64,000 nucleotides of DNA from Prevotella sp. (GTDB taxonomy: Bacteria; Bacteroidota; Bacteroidia; Bacteroidales; Bacteroidaceae): contig JAFTFX010000013.1 in the NCBI GenBank assembly GCA_017458225.1, positions 80,073 to 144,072 on the forward strand, in the 5' to 3' direction. Positions 37,124-45,841 of the stretch are shown here, piece by piece; position 1 is the stretch's first letter, and each line of letters starts with the position of its first letter. The notes under the pieces were generated by a model that saw nothing but the letters and a program-made list of their open reading frames with translations, was not told the origin of the DNA and made no database searches. A program made the position numbers and the translations under genes.

Positions 37124-39520
37124 ATGAAGTCATCAAGACACATATTCTCACTCCTCAGTGCAGCGTTGCTCATAGCAGCCTGCGCTGAGGAGGAGCGTCT
37201 GGATAGCGACGTAACTACTTACGTCAGCGGGCAAACTCCCGTCGCATTCAGCATAGCCCAAAGCACAGTCACACGCACAGCCACTGGCACCATCGACGAT
37301 CTTCCAACACTACAGTCGAAAGGCTTTGGTGTCTTTGGCTGCTACACCGGATTGCACGACTATGCCAATACAAGCGTCAGCCCCGACTTCATGTACAATC
37401 AGCAAGTGGAATACAACAGCAGTACGTCACATTGGGAATATACGCCACTGAAATACTGGCCCATCAAGGGCGATGCACAGGTAGCTAAGGTAAGTTTCTT
37501 TGCCTATGCACCTTATGCCGACCCAGCTACCAGTCCGTGCATCACAGGCTTGTCGCCAGCCAGTGAGCAGGGCGATCCCTATCTCATCTATCGGCTGGCT
37601 CCCACTGCGTCACAACAGGTAGACTTGCTCTTTGCCACGCCACTTTACGACCAGCAATGCCCCAGTGATGCCACCACGCCCGTTACATTCAGCTTTCGCC
37701 ATGCACTGGCCTGTATCGGCGACAAAGTGGCGATAGAGTGTACCGACGAACTGGCTGCGCTTCTGAAATCAGAGATTGGCGAAGATGTGACAAAAGTGGA
37801 ACTACTGCTCAACCGTGTTGACATCAACTACACACTGACCAACAAAGGTAAACTGGTATTGAACGGAAACGGCATGCAAGCCAACTGGAAGCCCGTCATG
37901 TCAGAAGCATTCACCGTCAGCCGAGTGCAGACTTTCGACTACAGCAGTTCACCCGTCACGCTGGCCACCATCACCAATTCGACAACCACACTCAATCCGA
38001 ACGAGGAATACGACCAAGGCATCCTCTACATTCCCATGCAGACCGGCGATGAGAAACAAACAGCCGACATCTGCGTGAGCTATACCCTACGTCGCACCTT
38101 GGCCGACAATAGTGTAAAGACCTTCACTGCACGGCAAAGAAGGCTACTTGCCATTGGCTCCGACCTGAACGGTGAACAAGAGGGCAGCTACACCGACCTG
38201 AACATCCGTCTGAGCAAGAATATCACCGTGGCACCACTCGACATTGCCAACACGCGCATCACCACTATCAGCGAGCAGACCTATTGCGGCGAACCTATCG
38301 AACCCGACTTCATTGTGATTGACGACGGCCGTGTGCTCAACCGCGACGAGGACTACACAGTGAGCTTTGCCAACAACACAAATGCCGGCACGGCCACCAT
38401 CACCATTAGCGGCATCGGGGCCTACGACGGCGAGCAGAGCCTGACATTCAATATTCGCCAACGCCCTGTAACCATCACCGCAGCCGACCAGAGCTATGAG
38501 TATGGCGGCAGCATTTCCACTTCGGTCGACATGGCCACGATAATGGGCCATGTGCGTGGCCACACGCTGACAGCACTCACGCTCACCAATAGTCAAGCCT
38601 CAGCCAATGCAGGCATCTATGCAGGTGCTATTGTACCCAGCAATGCCACCATCAAGGACGCGAGCGGCACAGAGGTAACGACCAACTATGCCATTACCTA
38701 CGTGCCAGGTCGACTGACCATTGAGAAAATGGCCGGCAGTCTGAGTCTGAGCACTACATCACTCACTTTCACTGAAAGTCAGGGCGCAGGGGCTACGAAG
38801 ACATTCACCGTGACTCGCGCTGGCAACGGCACCATCTCGGCCTCTACGACCAACACTGGCAATTTCAGTGTCAGCGTCAGCGGCAACACCGTTACCGTGA
38901 CACGCCGATACTCCAATGCCTACAAGTCTACAGCCACCGTCACCGTGAGTGTGGCCGAAGGCACTAACCACAAGGCGCCTTCCAGCCGGACTTGTTCTGT
39001 GACGGCCACGGCAGTCGGACGTGCACTACCCGACAACACCATTGGCGAGGGATGGGTGGTCACCACCGAGAAAAAAGCCTACTTGAGTGCCTCCGACGTG
39101 CCGTCGGGCAAGACCATCGCCGGCGTTGTGGTCTACGTCAACGATGGCGGAAAGCACTATGTCATGGCACTCCACGACACACCGTCGGAAAAGACCTACG
39201 CCAGCTCGTGGGACGAAATAAAAGAATATACGCCGCGTTTGGCCACCTACGGCAACACCTATGCCTGGGGAATGGTCAACAAGGGTGAGATTGACGAGAT
39301 CTTTGGAGTGGACAGCGATGGCTACATGACGCGAAAGTCAACAGTTCGGTCGTACCTCACGTCAGCCGGCGGTTCCATGCTTTGGGGCTGGACCTATACG
39401 CACAGCTTCTACCTTGTTGTCCGTCCCTACTCGTTCAGCGTGAGCAGCTCAAACATTGAGTGGTACGGCAACTCGCCCGTCAACGACACAGGACACTCGC
39501 GCCCAATCTTCACTTTCTGA
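37124..39520 (+). CDS. fimbrillin-family tip/adhesin with Ig-like and MBG domains
   Basis: A 798-aa lipoprotein, last gene of the fimbrial operon. Lipobox LLIAAC near residue 20. Residues about 35-360 repeat the fimbrillin pattern of the previous gene (FGVFGCYT, YTPLKYWP, VSFFAYAPYA). They are followed by Ig-like and MBG-type domains (ITTISEQTYCGEPIEPDF, RPVTITAADQSYEYGG), a BACON/Ig-like part (LSTTSLTFTESQGAG) and a C-terminal domain rich in Trp and Tyr, probably binding. The layout fits a pilus tip protein with adhesive domains; the receptor is unknown. Confidence 0.8.
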   Translation: MKSSRHIFSLLSAALLIAACAEEERLDSDVTTYVSGQTPVAFSIAQSTVTRTATGTIDDLPTLQSKGFGVFGCYTGLHDYANTSVSPDFMYNQQVEYNSSTSHWEYTPLKYWPIKGDAQVAKVSFFAYAPYADPATSPCITGLSPASEQGDPYLIYRLAPTASQQVDLLFATPLYDQQCPSDATTPVTFSFRHALACIGDKVAIECTDELAALLKSEIGEDVTKVELLLNRVDINYTLTNKGKLVLNGNGMQANWKPVMSEAFTVSRVQTFDYSSSPVTLATITNSTTTLNPNEEYDQGILYIPMQTGDEKQTADICVSYTLRRTLADNSVKTFTARQRRLLAIGSDLNGEQEGSYTDLNIRLSKNITVAPLDIANTRITTISEQTYCGEPIEPDFIVIDDGRVLNRDEDYTVSFANNTNAGTATITISGIGAYDGEQSLTFNIRQRPVTITAADQSYEYGGSISTSVDMATIMGHVRGHTLTALTLTNSQASANAGIYAGAIVPSNATIKDASGTEVTTNYAITYVPGRLTIEKMAGSLSLSTTSLTFTESQGAGATKTFTVTRAGNGTISASTTNTGNFSVSVSGNTVTVTRRYSNAYKSTATVTVSVAEGTNHKAPSSRTCSVTATAVGRALPDNTIGEGWVVTTEKKAYLSASDVPSGKTIAGVVVYVNDGGKHYVMALHDTPSEKTYASSWDEIKEYTPRLATYGNTYAWGMVNKGEIDEIFGVDSDGYMTRKSTVRSYLTSAGGSMLWGWTYTHSFYLVVRPYSFSVSSSNIEWYGNSPVNDTGHSRPIFTF

Positions 39521-39603
39521 GTTCACTGGCAGGAAAAACCACTTTCGCTACTGCAAATCCGCAATTTTCAGGTACAAGGCATATTACTTTTGAGAAAAAT
39601 TTG

Positions 39604-39611
39604 TAATTTTG
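39604..39611 (+). promoter_or_regulatory. -7 element before the chromate transporter pair
   Basis: TAATTTTG, 20 bp before the ATG at 39632; supports that start over an in-frame TTG at 39590. The rest of 39521-39603 shows no gene. Confidence 0.5.
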
Positions 39612-39631
39612 CAGGCAAATTGGTCTATACG

Positions 39632-40174
39632 ATGAACGAATACTTGACTCTTTTCAAGACTTTTTTCAAGATTGGCATGTTCACCCTTGGGGGTGGATAT
39701 GCCATGATTCCGTTGATTGAAGCCGAAGTGGTTGACAAGCACAAATGGATATCGAAAGAGGAGTTCCTGGATCTGATAGCCATTGCGCAGAGCTGTCCCG
39801 GTGTGTTTGCCATCAACATCAGCACTTTCATTGGCTATAAGCTGAGGAAGACCCCCGGTGCCATCAGCTGCGCGCTGGGCACCGCCCTACCCTCGTTCCT
39901 CATCATCCTGCTCATTGCCATGTTCTTCCACCAGTTTCAGGACAACCCCATCGTGGCCAGCATCTTCCGAGGCATACGTCCGGCGGTGGTGGCCCTGATA
40001 GCCGTACCTACATTCAATCTGGCCAGAAGCGCCCGTCTGACGTGGGCCACCAGCTGGATTCCCATCGTGGGAGCACTGGCCATCTGGGCACTGGGCGTTT
40101 CACCTATTTATATTATACTGGTTGCCGGCATCGGAGGCTATATCTATGGCAACCTGATCAAACCCACGGAATAA
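39632..40174 (+). CDS. chromate transporter family protein, first half-size subunit
   Basis: A 180-aa membrane protein of the CHR family in its short form. The conserved start FKTFFKIGMFTLGGGYAMIPLI, the FLDLIAIAQSCPGVFAINISTFIGYK motif and GTALPSFLIILLIA are present, followed by RGIRPAVVALI. Short CHR proteins are encoded as pairs, as here with 40230-40805, and work together. Function may be chromate or sulfate export, or another anion. Start chosen at ATG 39632 from the -7 element position. Confidence 0.9.
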   Translation: MNEYLTLFKTFFKIGMFTLGGGYAMIPLIEAEVVDKHKWISKEEFLDLIAIAQSCPGVFAINISTFIGYKLRKTPGAISCALGTALPSFLIILLIAMFFHQFQDNPIVASIFRGIRPAVVALIAVPTFNLARSARLTWATSWIPIVGALAIWALGVSPIYIILVAGIGGYIYGNLIKPTE

Positions 40175-40178
40175 AAAG

Positions 40179-40213
40179 ACTCTCCCCCTGCCCCTCCCTG
40201 AGAGGGAGGGGAG
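40179..40213. repeat. half copy of the porX-type palindromic element
   Basis: A 35-bp stretch about 31/35 identical to one arm of the porX element, with inner hairpin CCCCTCCCT/AGGGAGGGG (40191-40199, 40203-40211). It lies in the 55-bp gap between the two chromate transporter genes. Confidence 0.8.
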
Positions 40214-40229
40214 TAAAAAGATTTTTATT

Positions 40230-40805
40230 ATGATATACCTATATTTGTTTATCACATTCTTTGAGATCGGCCTGTTCGGCTTTGGCGGCGGCTACGGCAT
40301 GCTGTCGCTCATACAGCACGAAACGGTGGAACACTGGCACTGGCTGACGGCATCGCAATTCACCGACATTGTGGCCATCAGTCAGATGACTCCCGGCCCC
40401 ATCGGCATCAACTCGGCCACCTACTGCGGCTATCAGGCTGCAGTCAATGCCGGCTATTCGATGCCCATGGGCATTCTCGGCTCGGCCGTTGCCACCTTTG
40501 CACTGGTGTTGCCCTCGCTCATCTTGATGATTCTCATCAGCAAGCTGTTCATCAAGTACATGCACACGCAGGCTGTTCAGTCAGTCTTCAACGGTCTGCG
40601 CCCTGCCGTAGTGGGCTTGCTGGCGGCAGCCACGCTGTTGCTCTGCACAAAGGACAACTTCTCTACGCCAACGGAAAATGCCTGGCAGTTCTGGATCAGC
40701 GTCATGCTGTTCCTGGCCACCTTCGTAGGCACCCTTGTCTTCAAAATCAACCCCATCAAGATGATTCTGATGAGCGGCTTTGCCGGTCTGCTGCTGCTCT
40801 ACTGA
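40230..40805 (+). CDS. chromate transporter family protein, second half-size subunit
   Basis: A 191-aa membrane protein homologous to the preceding gene: FFEIGLFGFGGGYGMLSLI, FTDIVAISQMTPGPIGINSATYCGY, LPSLILMILIS and NGLRPAVVGLLAAA. It forms the second half of a split CHR transporter. The intergenic palindromic element could affect relative expression of the two halves (inference). Confidence 0.9.
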   Translation: MIYLYLFITFFEIGLFGFGGGYGMLSLIQHETVEHWHWLTASQFTDIVAISQMTPGPIGINSATYCGYQAAVNAGYSMPMGILGSAVATFALVLPSLILMILISKLFIKYMHTQAVQSVFNGLRPAVVGLLAAATLLLCTKDNFSTPTENAWQFWISVMLFLATFVGTLVFKINPIKMILMSGFAGLLLLY

Positions 40806-40846
40806 CCACCAGGCCGCGTGGTCAGCAACAAAATTGTCGCTATTTA

Positions 40847-40878
40847 TTTGGTTTTCTCAGAACAAATCAATATCTTTG
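40847..40878 (+). promoter_or_regulatory. promoter of the FadL-like gene
   Basis: TTTG at 40847-40850, 20-bp spacer, TATCTTTG at 40871-40878, 30 bp before the ATG at 40909. Confidence 0.72.
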
Positions 40879-40908
40879 CACCCGAGAAATCAACCAATAA
40901 ACACGACA

Positions 40909-42336
40909 ATGAGAAAAATTTTCGTTCTTTTGACCGTTCTTTGCGGCTTTTCAGTAGCAGTAAATGCCGGTGGTCTGATGACCAACACCAATTATCACAT
41001 CGCCTTCGACCGCATGATGGCGCGCGGTGCCTCGTTAGACATCGATGCTGCCTACAGCAACCCCGCCGGACTGGCATGGGGACATGAAGGCTTGCAACTG
41101 TCGCTGAACTTTCAAAAGCCTTGGCAGAACCGCGACATTGAGACATCAATACCTGGATTTCTGGGTAGCGACTTCTCAAAGAAGTATGAAGGTGTGGCTT
41201 CGGCTCCTATCGTGCCGGCTCTGTTCGCCTCGTACAAGAAAGACCAATGGGCAGTATCGGCAATGATCGGCATTGTGGGCAGTGGTGGCTTCGTGAAATA
41301 CGATGACGGCATCCCCATGCTGAACGTACCCATCATGGCAAAGCTGTTTGCCACCAACACGGCCCTGAAGGCCGACCAGACCTATTCGATTGACTCGAAG
41401 ATGGAGGGCAAGCAGTATATCTTTGGCGGTCAGTTGAACTTCACTTACAAGATAACGGACTTTCTGTCGGCTGCCGTGGGCATTCGTGCGAACTACTATG
41501 ACGGCTTTAACAAAGGACATGTTGTGGCAACTGCCACCAATCCTCTGATTGTTGCCGCTCTGGGTGGAAAAAGCGAGTTGATCAACCTGCAGCTTGATTG
41601 TCCGCAAAAGGGATGGGGCTTTGCGCCTATCGTCAGTCTCGCCTATCATAACGGTCCGCTGACAGTGACCACACGATATGAGTTCCGCACAAAAATCAAC
41701 ACCAAGAACAGCACCGAAACACTGATGATCAATGGCACAAACGTGAAGACCTTGGCAGAAACCATAGGACCGAAAACGACGGTTGCATCCCTGGCTACAC
41801 AGTTAGGAACAGACATGGCAGGCAAGATTGCTGCCTATCTGCCCAATGTGGAGACACGCTACGACATGCCTGCCATGCTGTCGGCTGCCGTGGGCTATGA
41901 GTTCACCGACAAACTGCGCGCCACAGCCGAATACCATTTCTTTGACGACAAGCACGCCAAGATGGCCGGCAACCGTCAAGACGAACTGGCAGGCGGCACT
42001 AACGAGTTCTTGCTGGGTGTTGAATATGACATCAACGACAAGTTCACCATCAGTTGCGGTGGCCAGCGCACCGACTATGGCCTGAGCGATAACTACCAGA
42101 TGAACACGTCGTTTGCCTGCGACAGTTGGTCGGTAGGTCTGGGTGGTGCCTGGAACGTAACAGAGAAAATTCGCCTGAACGCCGGTTATTTCTGTACAAT
42201 CTATAGCGACTACAACAAGTCTTTTGCTGCAGGCACACCCGGTTCCGGCGGCTACTACAGCACAGGATTTGCAGCCAAGGAGACCTACTCGCGCACCAAC
42301 AACGTGATTGGCGTGGGAGTAGACTATAAATTCTAA
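40909..42336 (+). CDS. FadL/OMPP1-type outer-membrane transport protein
   Basis: A 475-aa outer-membrane barrel with signal peptide (MRKIFVLLTVLCGFSVAVNA). The post-signal start GGLMTNTNYHIAFDRMMARGASLDIDAAYSNPAGLAWG has the NPAGLA motif typical of the FadL/TodX family, which moves hydrophobic compounds such as long-chain fatty acids. It ends in the aromatic residue expected of barrel proteins (GVGVDYKF). The ATG at 40909 follows a full promoter; the frame extends upstream but would start within the previous gene. Confidence 0.88.
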   Translation: MRKIFVLLTVLCGFSVAVNAGGLMTNTNYHIAFDRMMARGASLDIDAAYSNPAGLAWGHEGLQLSLNFQKPWQNRDIETSIPGFLGSDFSKKYEGVASAPIVPALFASYKKDQWAVSAMIGIVGSGGFVKYDDGIPMLNVPIMAKLFATNTALKADQTYSIDSKMEGKQYIFGGQLNFTYKITDFLSAAVGIRANYYDGFNKGHVVATATNPLIVAALGGKSELINLQLDCPQKGWGFAPIVSLAYHNGPLTVTTRYEFRTKINTKNSTETLMINGTNVKTLAETIGPKTTVASLATQLGTDMAGKIAAYLPNVETRYDMPAMLSAAVGYEFTDKLRATAEYHFFDDKHAKMAGNRQDELAGGTNEFLLGVEYDINDKFTISCGGQRTDYGLSDNYQMNTSFACDSWSVGLGGAWNVTEKIRLNAGYFCTIYSDYNKSFAAGTPGSGGYYSTGFAAKETYSRTNNVIGVGVDYKF

Positions 42337-42345
42337 GAATTCACA

Positions 42346-42397
42346 ATTACAGCGGATCTACGTCATAGCAGATTACAGCGGATCTACGTCGTAGTAG
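42346..42397. repeat. 26-bp tandem duplication at the priA 3' end
   Basis: Two copies, starting 42346 and 42372, 23 of 26 identical. The second is the end of priA (YYDVDPL stop); the first is an untranslated repeat of it just beyond the stop. Confidence 0.75.
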
Positions 42398-44673
42398 ACC
42401 TGAAGCGACGCATAGCGCTTGTCTTGCAGCATCTGCTGCTGGGCAAGCGCTAAATATTGGCGCACCTTCTTCATATCAATGCCGTTCTCCAGCTTCAGCA
42501 CGAGCTTGCGGATGCTGAGCGTCTTCACACGGGCAACAGAGGGCTTGTCGGGCCCCAGCACACGACCGCCAAACCACTGTCGCAGACGCGAGCCCAGCTC
42601 CAGGCTTGCGGTATGGACGGTGGCATCGTTCTTATGCTTCAAGAAGACGTAGATGAGCCGATGGAAGGGCGGATAGCAGAACAGGCGGCGCTCTTCAAGC
42701 AACTCCCGATAGAAGGTCTGATAGTCATTGCGCACCACCTGACCGATGACGGGCAGCGTGGGGCTCTTCGTCTGCAGGATGACCAAGCCCCGTCGGCCTT
42801 TTCTTCCGGCGCGGCCGCTGACCTGTGCCATCATGGTGAAAGCATGCTCGTAGGCACGGAAGTCGGGCTGGTTCAGCATGCCGTCGGCATTGAGGATGCC
42901 CACCACGGAGACCTTGCCGAAATCGAGTCCCTTGCTGATCATCTGCGTGCCGATGAGCAGATTGGTGCGCCCACTGCTGAAGTCGCTGATGATGCGCTCG
43001 TAGGCATTGCGGGTTCGCGTAGTGTCGAGGTCCATGCGCGAGATGCGTGCCTCGGGGAAGATGTCGCGAATCTGGTCTTCTATCTTCTCCGTGCCATAGC
43101 CCTTGCCCTGCAGCTCTTTGCAGCCACAGGCCGGACACTCCGTGGGCACTTGATAGGTATAGCCGCAGTAGTGGCACGTCAGCTGGTTCATGCGCTTGTG
43201 CAGCGTCAGCGACACATCGCAGTGCTCACAGCGAGGCACCCATCCACACTGTTTGCACTCAATCATCGGTGCATAGCCACGGCGGTTCTGGAAGAGGATG
43301 GCCTGCTCGCCACGTTCCAAGGCTTCACGCACACGCGACAGCAACAGGGGCGAGAAAGGGCCGTGCATCATTCGGCGGCGTTGCAGATCCTGAATGTCAA
43401 CGACCTGTATTTCAGGCATTTCGATGCCCTGATAGCGCTCCATAAGCTCCACCAGACCATACTTGCCCGTCTGTGCATTATGGTAGGTCTCCATGCAGGG
43501 TGTAGCTGTGCCGAGGAGCACATTCGGGGGTACGGAGGTACTGGGGGAATTCCGATAAATCTGCGCCATCATGATGGCCGTGCTGCGTGCATGGTAGCGC
43601 GGAGCCGGCTCCTGCTGCTTATAGCTGGTCTCATGTTCTTCGTCGACAATGACGAGGCCCAGTCGCTGGAAAGGCAGGAAGACAGCACTACGTGCCCCCA
43701 GGATGACATCGTAGGGATTCTGCGACAGTTGTTTCTGCCAGATTTCCACGCGCTCGGCATCGCTGTATTTGGAGTGATAGATGCCCAGCCGGTTGCCAAA
43801 CACCCGTTGCAGACGCTCCATCATCTGCACGGTCAGCGCAATCTCAGGCATCAGGAAAAGCACCTGCCGATGCTGTTCCAGTTCGCGCTTGATAAGATGG
43901 ATATACACCTCCGTCTTACCGCTCGACGTGACTCCATGCAGCAGCGTCACCCGCTTCTTCATGAAAGAGAAAAGTATCTGGTTGTAAGCCTCCTGCTGAG
44001 CCTCACTGAGCCGTTTGACATTCTCCATGTGTGGCTCGCCGGCGTTGTTCAGTCGGCCCACCTCCACCTCGTAGGTCTCCAGCAGTCCGCGTTTCACCAG
44101 CTGATTGACAACCGACAGGGTGGAACCTGAGAAGTTCAGCAGTTCCTCACGGGTGACCTCACTGATGCTGACTTCGCCAGAGTCAGGCCGGAAGTCGGCC
44201 TCGTCCCAACCTGAAAGCTGCAGATAGGCGATGAAGGCCCCCTGCTGTTTCGACGCACGCGACAGCACATTGAGGGCGATGTGCAGTGCCTGCTCATTCT
44301 GATAGGCAACGGTGAGACGGATATAGGTCTCCGTGCGCGGCCTGTAGCCGTCTTCAGCCTTCAACCCTGCAGGCAGGGCAGCCTTATAGACTTCGCCGAT
44401 GGGCGACATGTAGTAGTCGGCTATCCACTGCCAAAGCTTATACTGGCTGGGCAGCAGGATGGGCTTCTCGTCGAGCAGCTGAACGACCTCTTTCACTTCA
44501 TAGCCCTCAGGCTTCTGGTCGTGCAGCCGCGCAATGATACCGATATAATACTTCTTCGGGCCGAATGGCACCAGCACACGCATACCAAAGGCTGCCTTCG
44601 ACTCAATCGTCGCAGGCAGCGCATAGGTAAACAGGCCGTCGAGCGGCACAGGCAGTATGACGTCGGCAAACAT
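42373..44673 (-). CDS. priA: primosomal replication restart helicase PriA
   Basis: 3'-5' superfamily 2 helicase that restarts stalled forks. The start MFADVILPVPL matches the family; a TTG two codons upstream is less likely. Walker A is GVTSSGKTE near residue 249, the DEEH box is VIVDEEHETSYKQQ, and the zinc-binding cysteines are CKQCGWVPRCEHC and CHYCGYTYQVPTECPACGC. It ends YYDVDPL. About 766 aa is normal for Bacteroidetes. It lies directly after the small beta-barrel gene. Confidence 0.97.
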   Translation of the reverse strand: MFADVILPVPLDGLFTYALPATIESKAAFGMRVLVPFGPKKYYIGIIARLHDQKPEGYEVKEVVQLLDEKPILLPSQYKLWQWIADYYMSPIGEVYKAALPAGLKAEDGYRPRTETYIRLTVAYQNEQALHIALNVLSRASKQQGAFIAYLQLSGWDEADFRPDSGEVSISEVTREELLNFSGSTLSVVNQLVKRGLLETYEVEVGRLNNAGEPHMENVKRLSEAQQEAYNQILFSFMKKRVTLLHGVTSSGKTEVYIHLIKRELEQHRQVLFLMPEIALTVQMMERLQRVFGNRLGIYHSKYSDAERVEIWQKQLSQNPYDVILGARSAVFLPFQRLGLVIVDEEHETSYKQQEPAPRYHARSTAIMMAQIYRNSPSTSVPPNVLLGTATPCMETYHNAQTGKYGLVELMERYQGIEMPEIQVVDIQDLQRRRMMHGPFSPLLLSRVREALERGEQAILFQNRRGYAPMIECKQCGWVPRCEHCDVSLTLHKRMNQLTCHYCGYTYQVPTECPACGCKELQGKGYGTEKIEDQIRDIFPEARISRMDLDTTRTRNAYERIISDFSSGRTNLLIGTQMISKGLDFGKVSVVGILNADGMLNQPDFRAYEHAFTMMAQVSGRAGRKGRRGLVILQTKSPTLPVIGQVVRNDYQTFYRELLEERRLFCYPPFHRLIYVFLKHKNDATVHTASLELGSRLRQWFGGRVLGPDKPSVARVKTLSIRKLVLKLENGIDMKKVRQYLALAQQQMLQDKRYASLQVYYDVDPL

Positions 44674-44679
44674 CAGCAA

Positions 44680-45351
44680 TCAGAAAAGATAGGACACCAT
44701 GACCTGACAGGCGTGCAACTTACCCGTTTCCAACACTCGCGTCGCACCAGTAACGGTATTGATGCGCTTAAACTCGCCAGTGGCATCCATGGCAAAATTG
44801 TAGCCTATCTTCACTTGCACACGATCCAGCACCACGCCGCCAACGCCCAGGTTCACACTCATGGCCGACGAGACGGGCTGCCAGTTGAGCAACATGGCAT
44901 CGCCATCCTTATTGGTGCCTTCGAGCACCGTCTGCCCTTTCTTTTTCAGACAGAGACCGAACTGCGGACCGCCATAGACGAAGAGCTGAACCATATCGCC
45001 CAGCATGAAGCCGTAGCGAACGTTCACAGGAATCTGCAGGGTCTGGTTCGTCACCTTAGTGTCTATCGACTTTTTCTTGGGACGCACGGCACGCAGGTCG
45101 TAGAGCGCCGACACATCGAGTCCCAAACCGAACTGAGGGAGCGTGAAAATAGCTGTCGGACCAATGACGAAGCCCGGCTTTGTCTTGCAGGTGCGATCCT
45201 TTATCGTCTCCTTATAGCCGTTGTCGCTGACGTGCATGTTGTTGATGTTCAGACCTCCCGTTACGCCCACGCCCACTTTCAACTGGGCCTGCACGGGGAG
45301 AACCGATGCCGCCAGAGCAATTACCAATATGGAAAATAGCTTCTTCATCAT
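44680..45351 (-). CDS. small outer-membrane beta-barrel protein (porin family)
   Basis: A 223-aa exported barrel with signal peptide ending ...VLPVQAQ. The pattern GVTGGLNINNM, FVIGPTAIFTLPQFGLGLDVSALYDLR and NVRYGFMLGDMVQLFVYGGPQFG, ending VMVSYLF, fits the OMP_b-brl_2 family common in Bacteroidetes. It is a diverged paralog of the gene at 45842-46471. The start overlaps the stop of the short upstream gene as TGATG, which suggests translational coupling. Specific function unknown. Confidence 0.8.
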   Translation of the reverse strand: MMKKLFSILVIALAASVLPVQAQLKVGVGVTGGLNINNMHVSDNGYKETIKDRTCKTKPGFVIGPTAIFTLPQFGLGLDVSALYDLRAVRPKKKSIDTKVTNQTLQIPVNVRYGFMLGDMVQLFVYGGPQFGLCLKKKGQTVLEGTNKDGDAMLLNWQPVSSAMSVNLGVGGVVLDRVQVKIGYNFAMDATGEFKRINTVTGATRVLETGKLHACQVMVSYLF

Positions 45352-45473
45352 CAATAGCTCACCTTCGGCTCCAGTTCCTTGGCCTGGTCAATCATCTTAT
45401 TGATACCGGCTGCTTGCAGCTTTTCTGCGTAGACATCACCCACGCCCTCAATGTCAATAATCTTGTAATCCAT
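45351..45473 (-). CDS. 40-aa DUF4332 remnant with intact ends
   Basis: The 40-aa frame reads like the start (KIIDIEGVGDVYAEKLQAAG) joined directly to the end (MIDQAKELEPKVSY) of DUF4332 helix-hairpin-helix proteins, which are usually about 130 aa. The middle of about 90 residues seems to be missing in frame. It has its own promoter (45525-45556) and is coupled to the barrel gene, so it is probably still translated. Whether it keeps any function is unclear. Confidence 0.68.
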   Translation of the reverse strand: MDYKIIDIEGVGDVYAEKLQAAGINKMIDQAKELEPKVSY

Positions 45474-45524
45474 ACTGTTTAGTGTTTAAAGGTTATATAA
45501 AACAATAGTGTTTACTATCTTTGG

Positions 45525-45556
45525 CAAAAATACCAAAAATATTATGTAGTACCAAA
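45525..45556 (-). promoter_or_regulatory. promoter of the DUF4332 remnant and barrel gene
   Basis: On the minus strand TTTG (45553-45556), 20-bp spacer, TATTTTTG (45525-45532), about 52 bp before the start. Confidence 0.65.
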
Positions 45557-45688
45557 TTTTGACCCTGTTTTTTTCAACTTTGGTCAAAATTCATACCGAT
45601 TTAAGTGGCGTTTCAAGAATTATTCGTATCTTTGCAGCAACCAAGAAATATGAGCGTTCCTGCACGAGAATATCAAGCGCTCCCACAG

Positions 45689-45816
45689 TTAACGTCAAAT
45701 TCTGCTGTAATTAACGTCAAATTCCGCTCTGTTTAACGTCAAATCTCGCTGTGATTAATATTGAATTAGAGCGAAACTTGACGTTAAACAGAGCGGAATT
45801 TGACGTTAATTACAGC
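45689..45816. repeat. 22-bp-period array folding into a 39-bp perfect inverted repeat
   Basis: TTAACGTCAAAT-type units start at 45689, 45711, 45733 and (degenerate) 45755; inverted units GACGTTAA lie at 45780 and 45802, again 22 bp apart. Arms 45704-45742 and 45778-45816 are perfectly complementary over 39 bp around a 35-nt loop. The 368-bp gap 45474-45841 otherwise holds the promoter at 45525 and a lone forward TATCTTTG at 45627. Confidence 0.9.
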
Positions 45817-45841
45817 ACAGCTTGCGTCACCTTGTAAAAGG

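Noticed and set aside
42457-44130. 557-codon plus-strand open frame opposite priA
   Set aside because: Antisense to a gene with complete helicase and zinc motifs; His/Gln/Leu-rich product typical of a shadow frame.
45650-45736. 28-codon plus-strand frame after a lone TATCTTTG at 45627
   Set aside because: Most of it is made of the 22-bp repeat and no -33 element or homology supports it.
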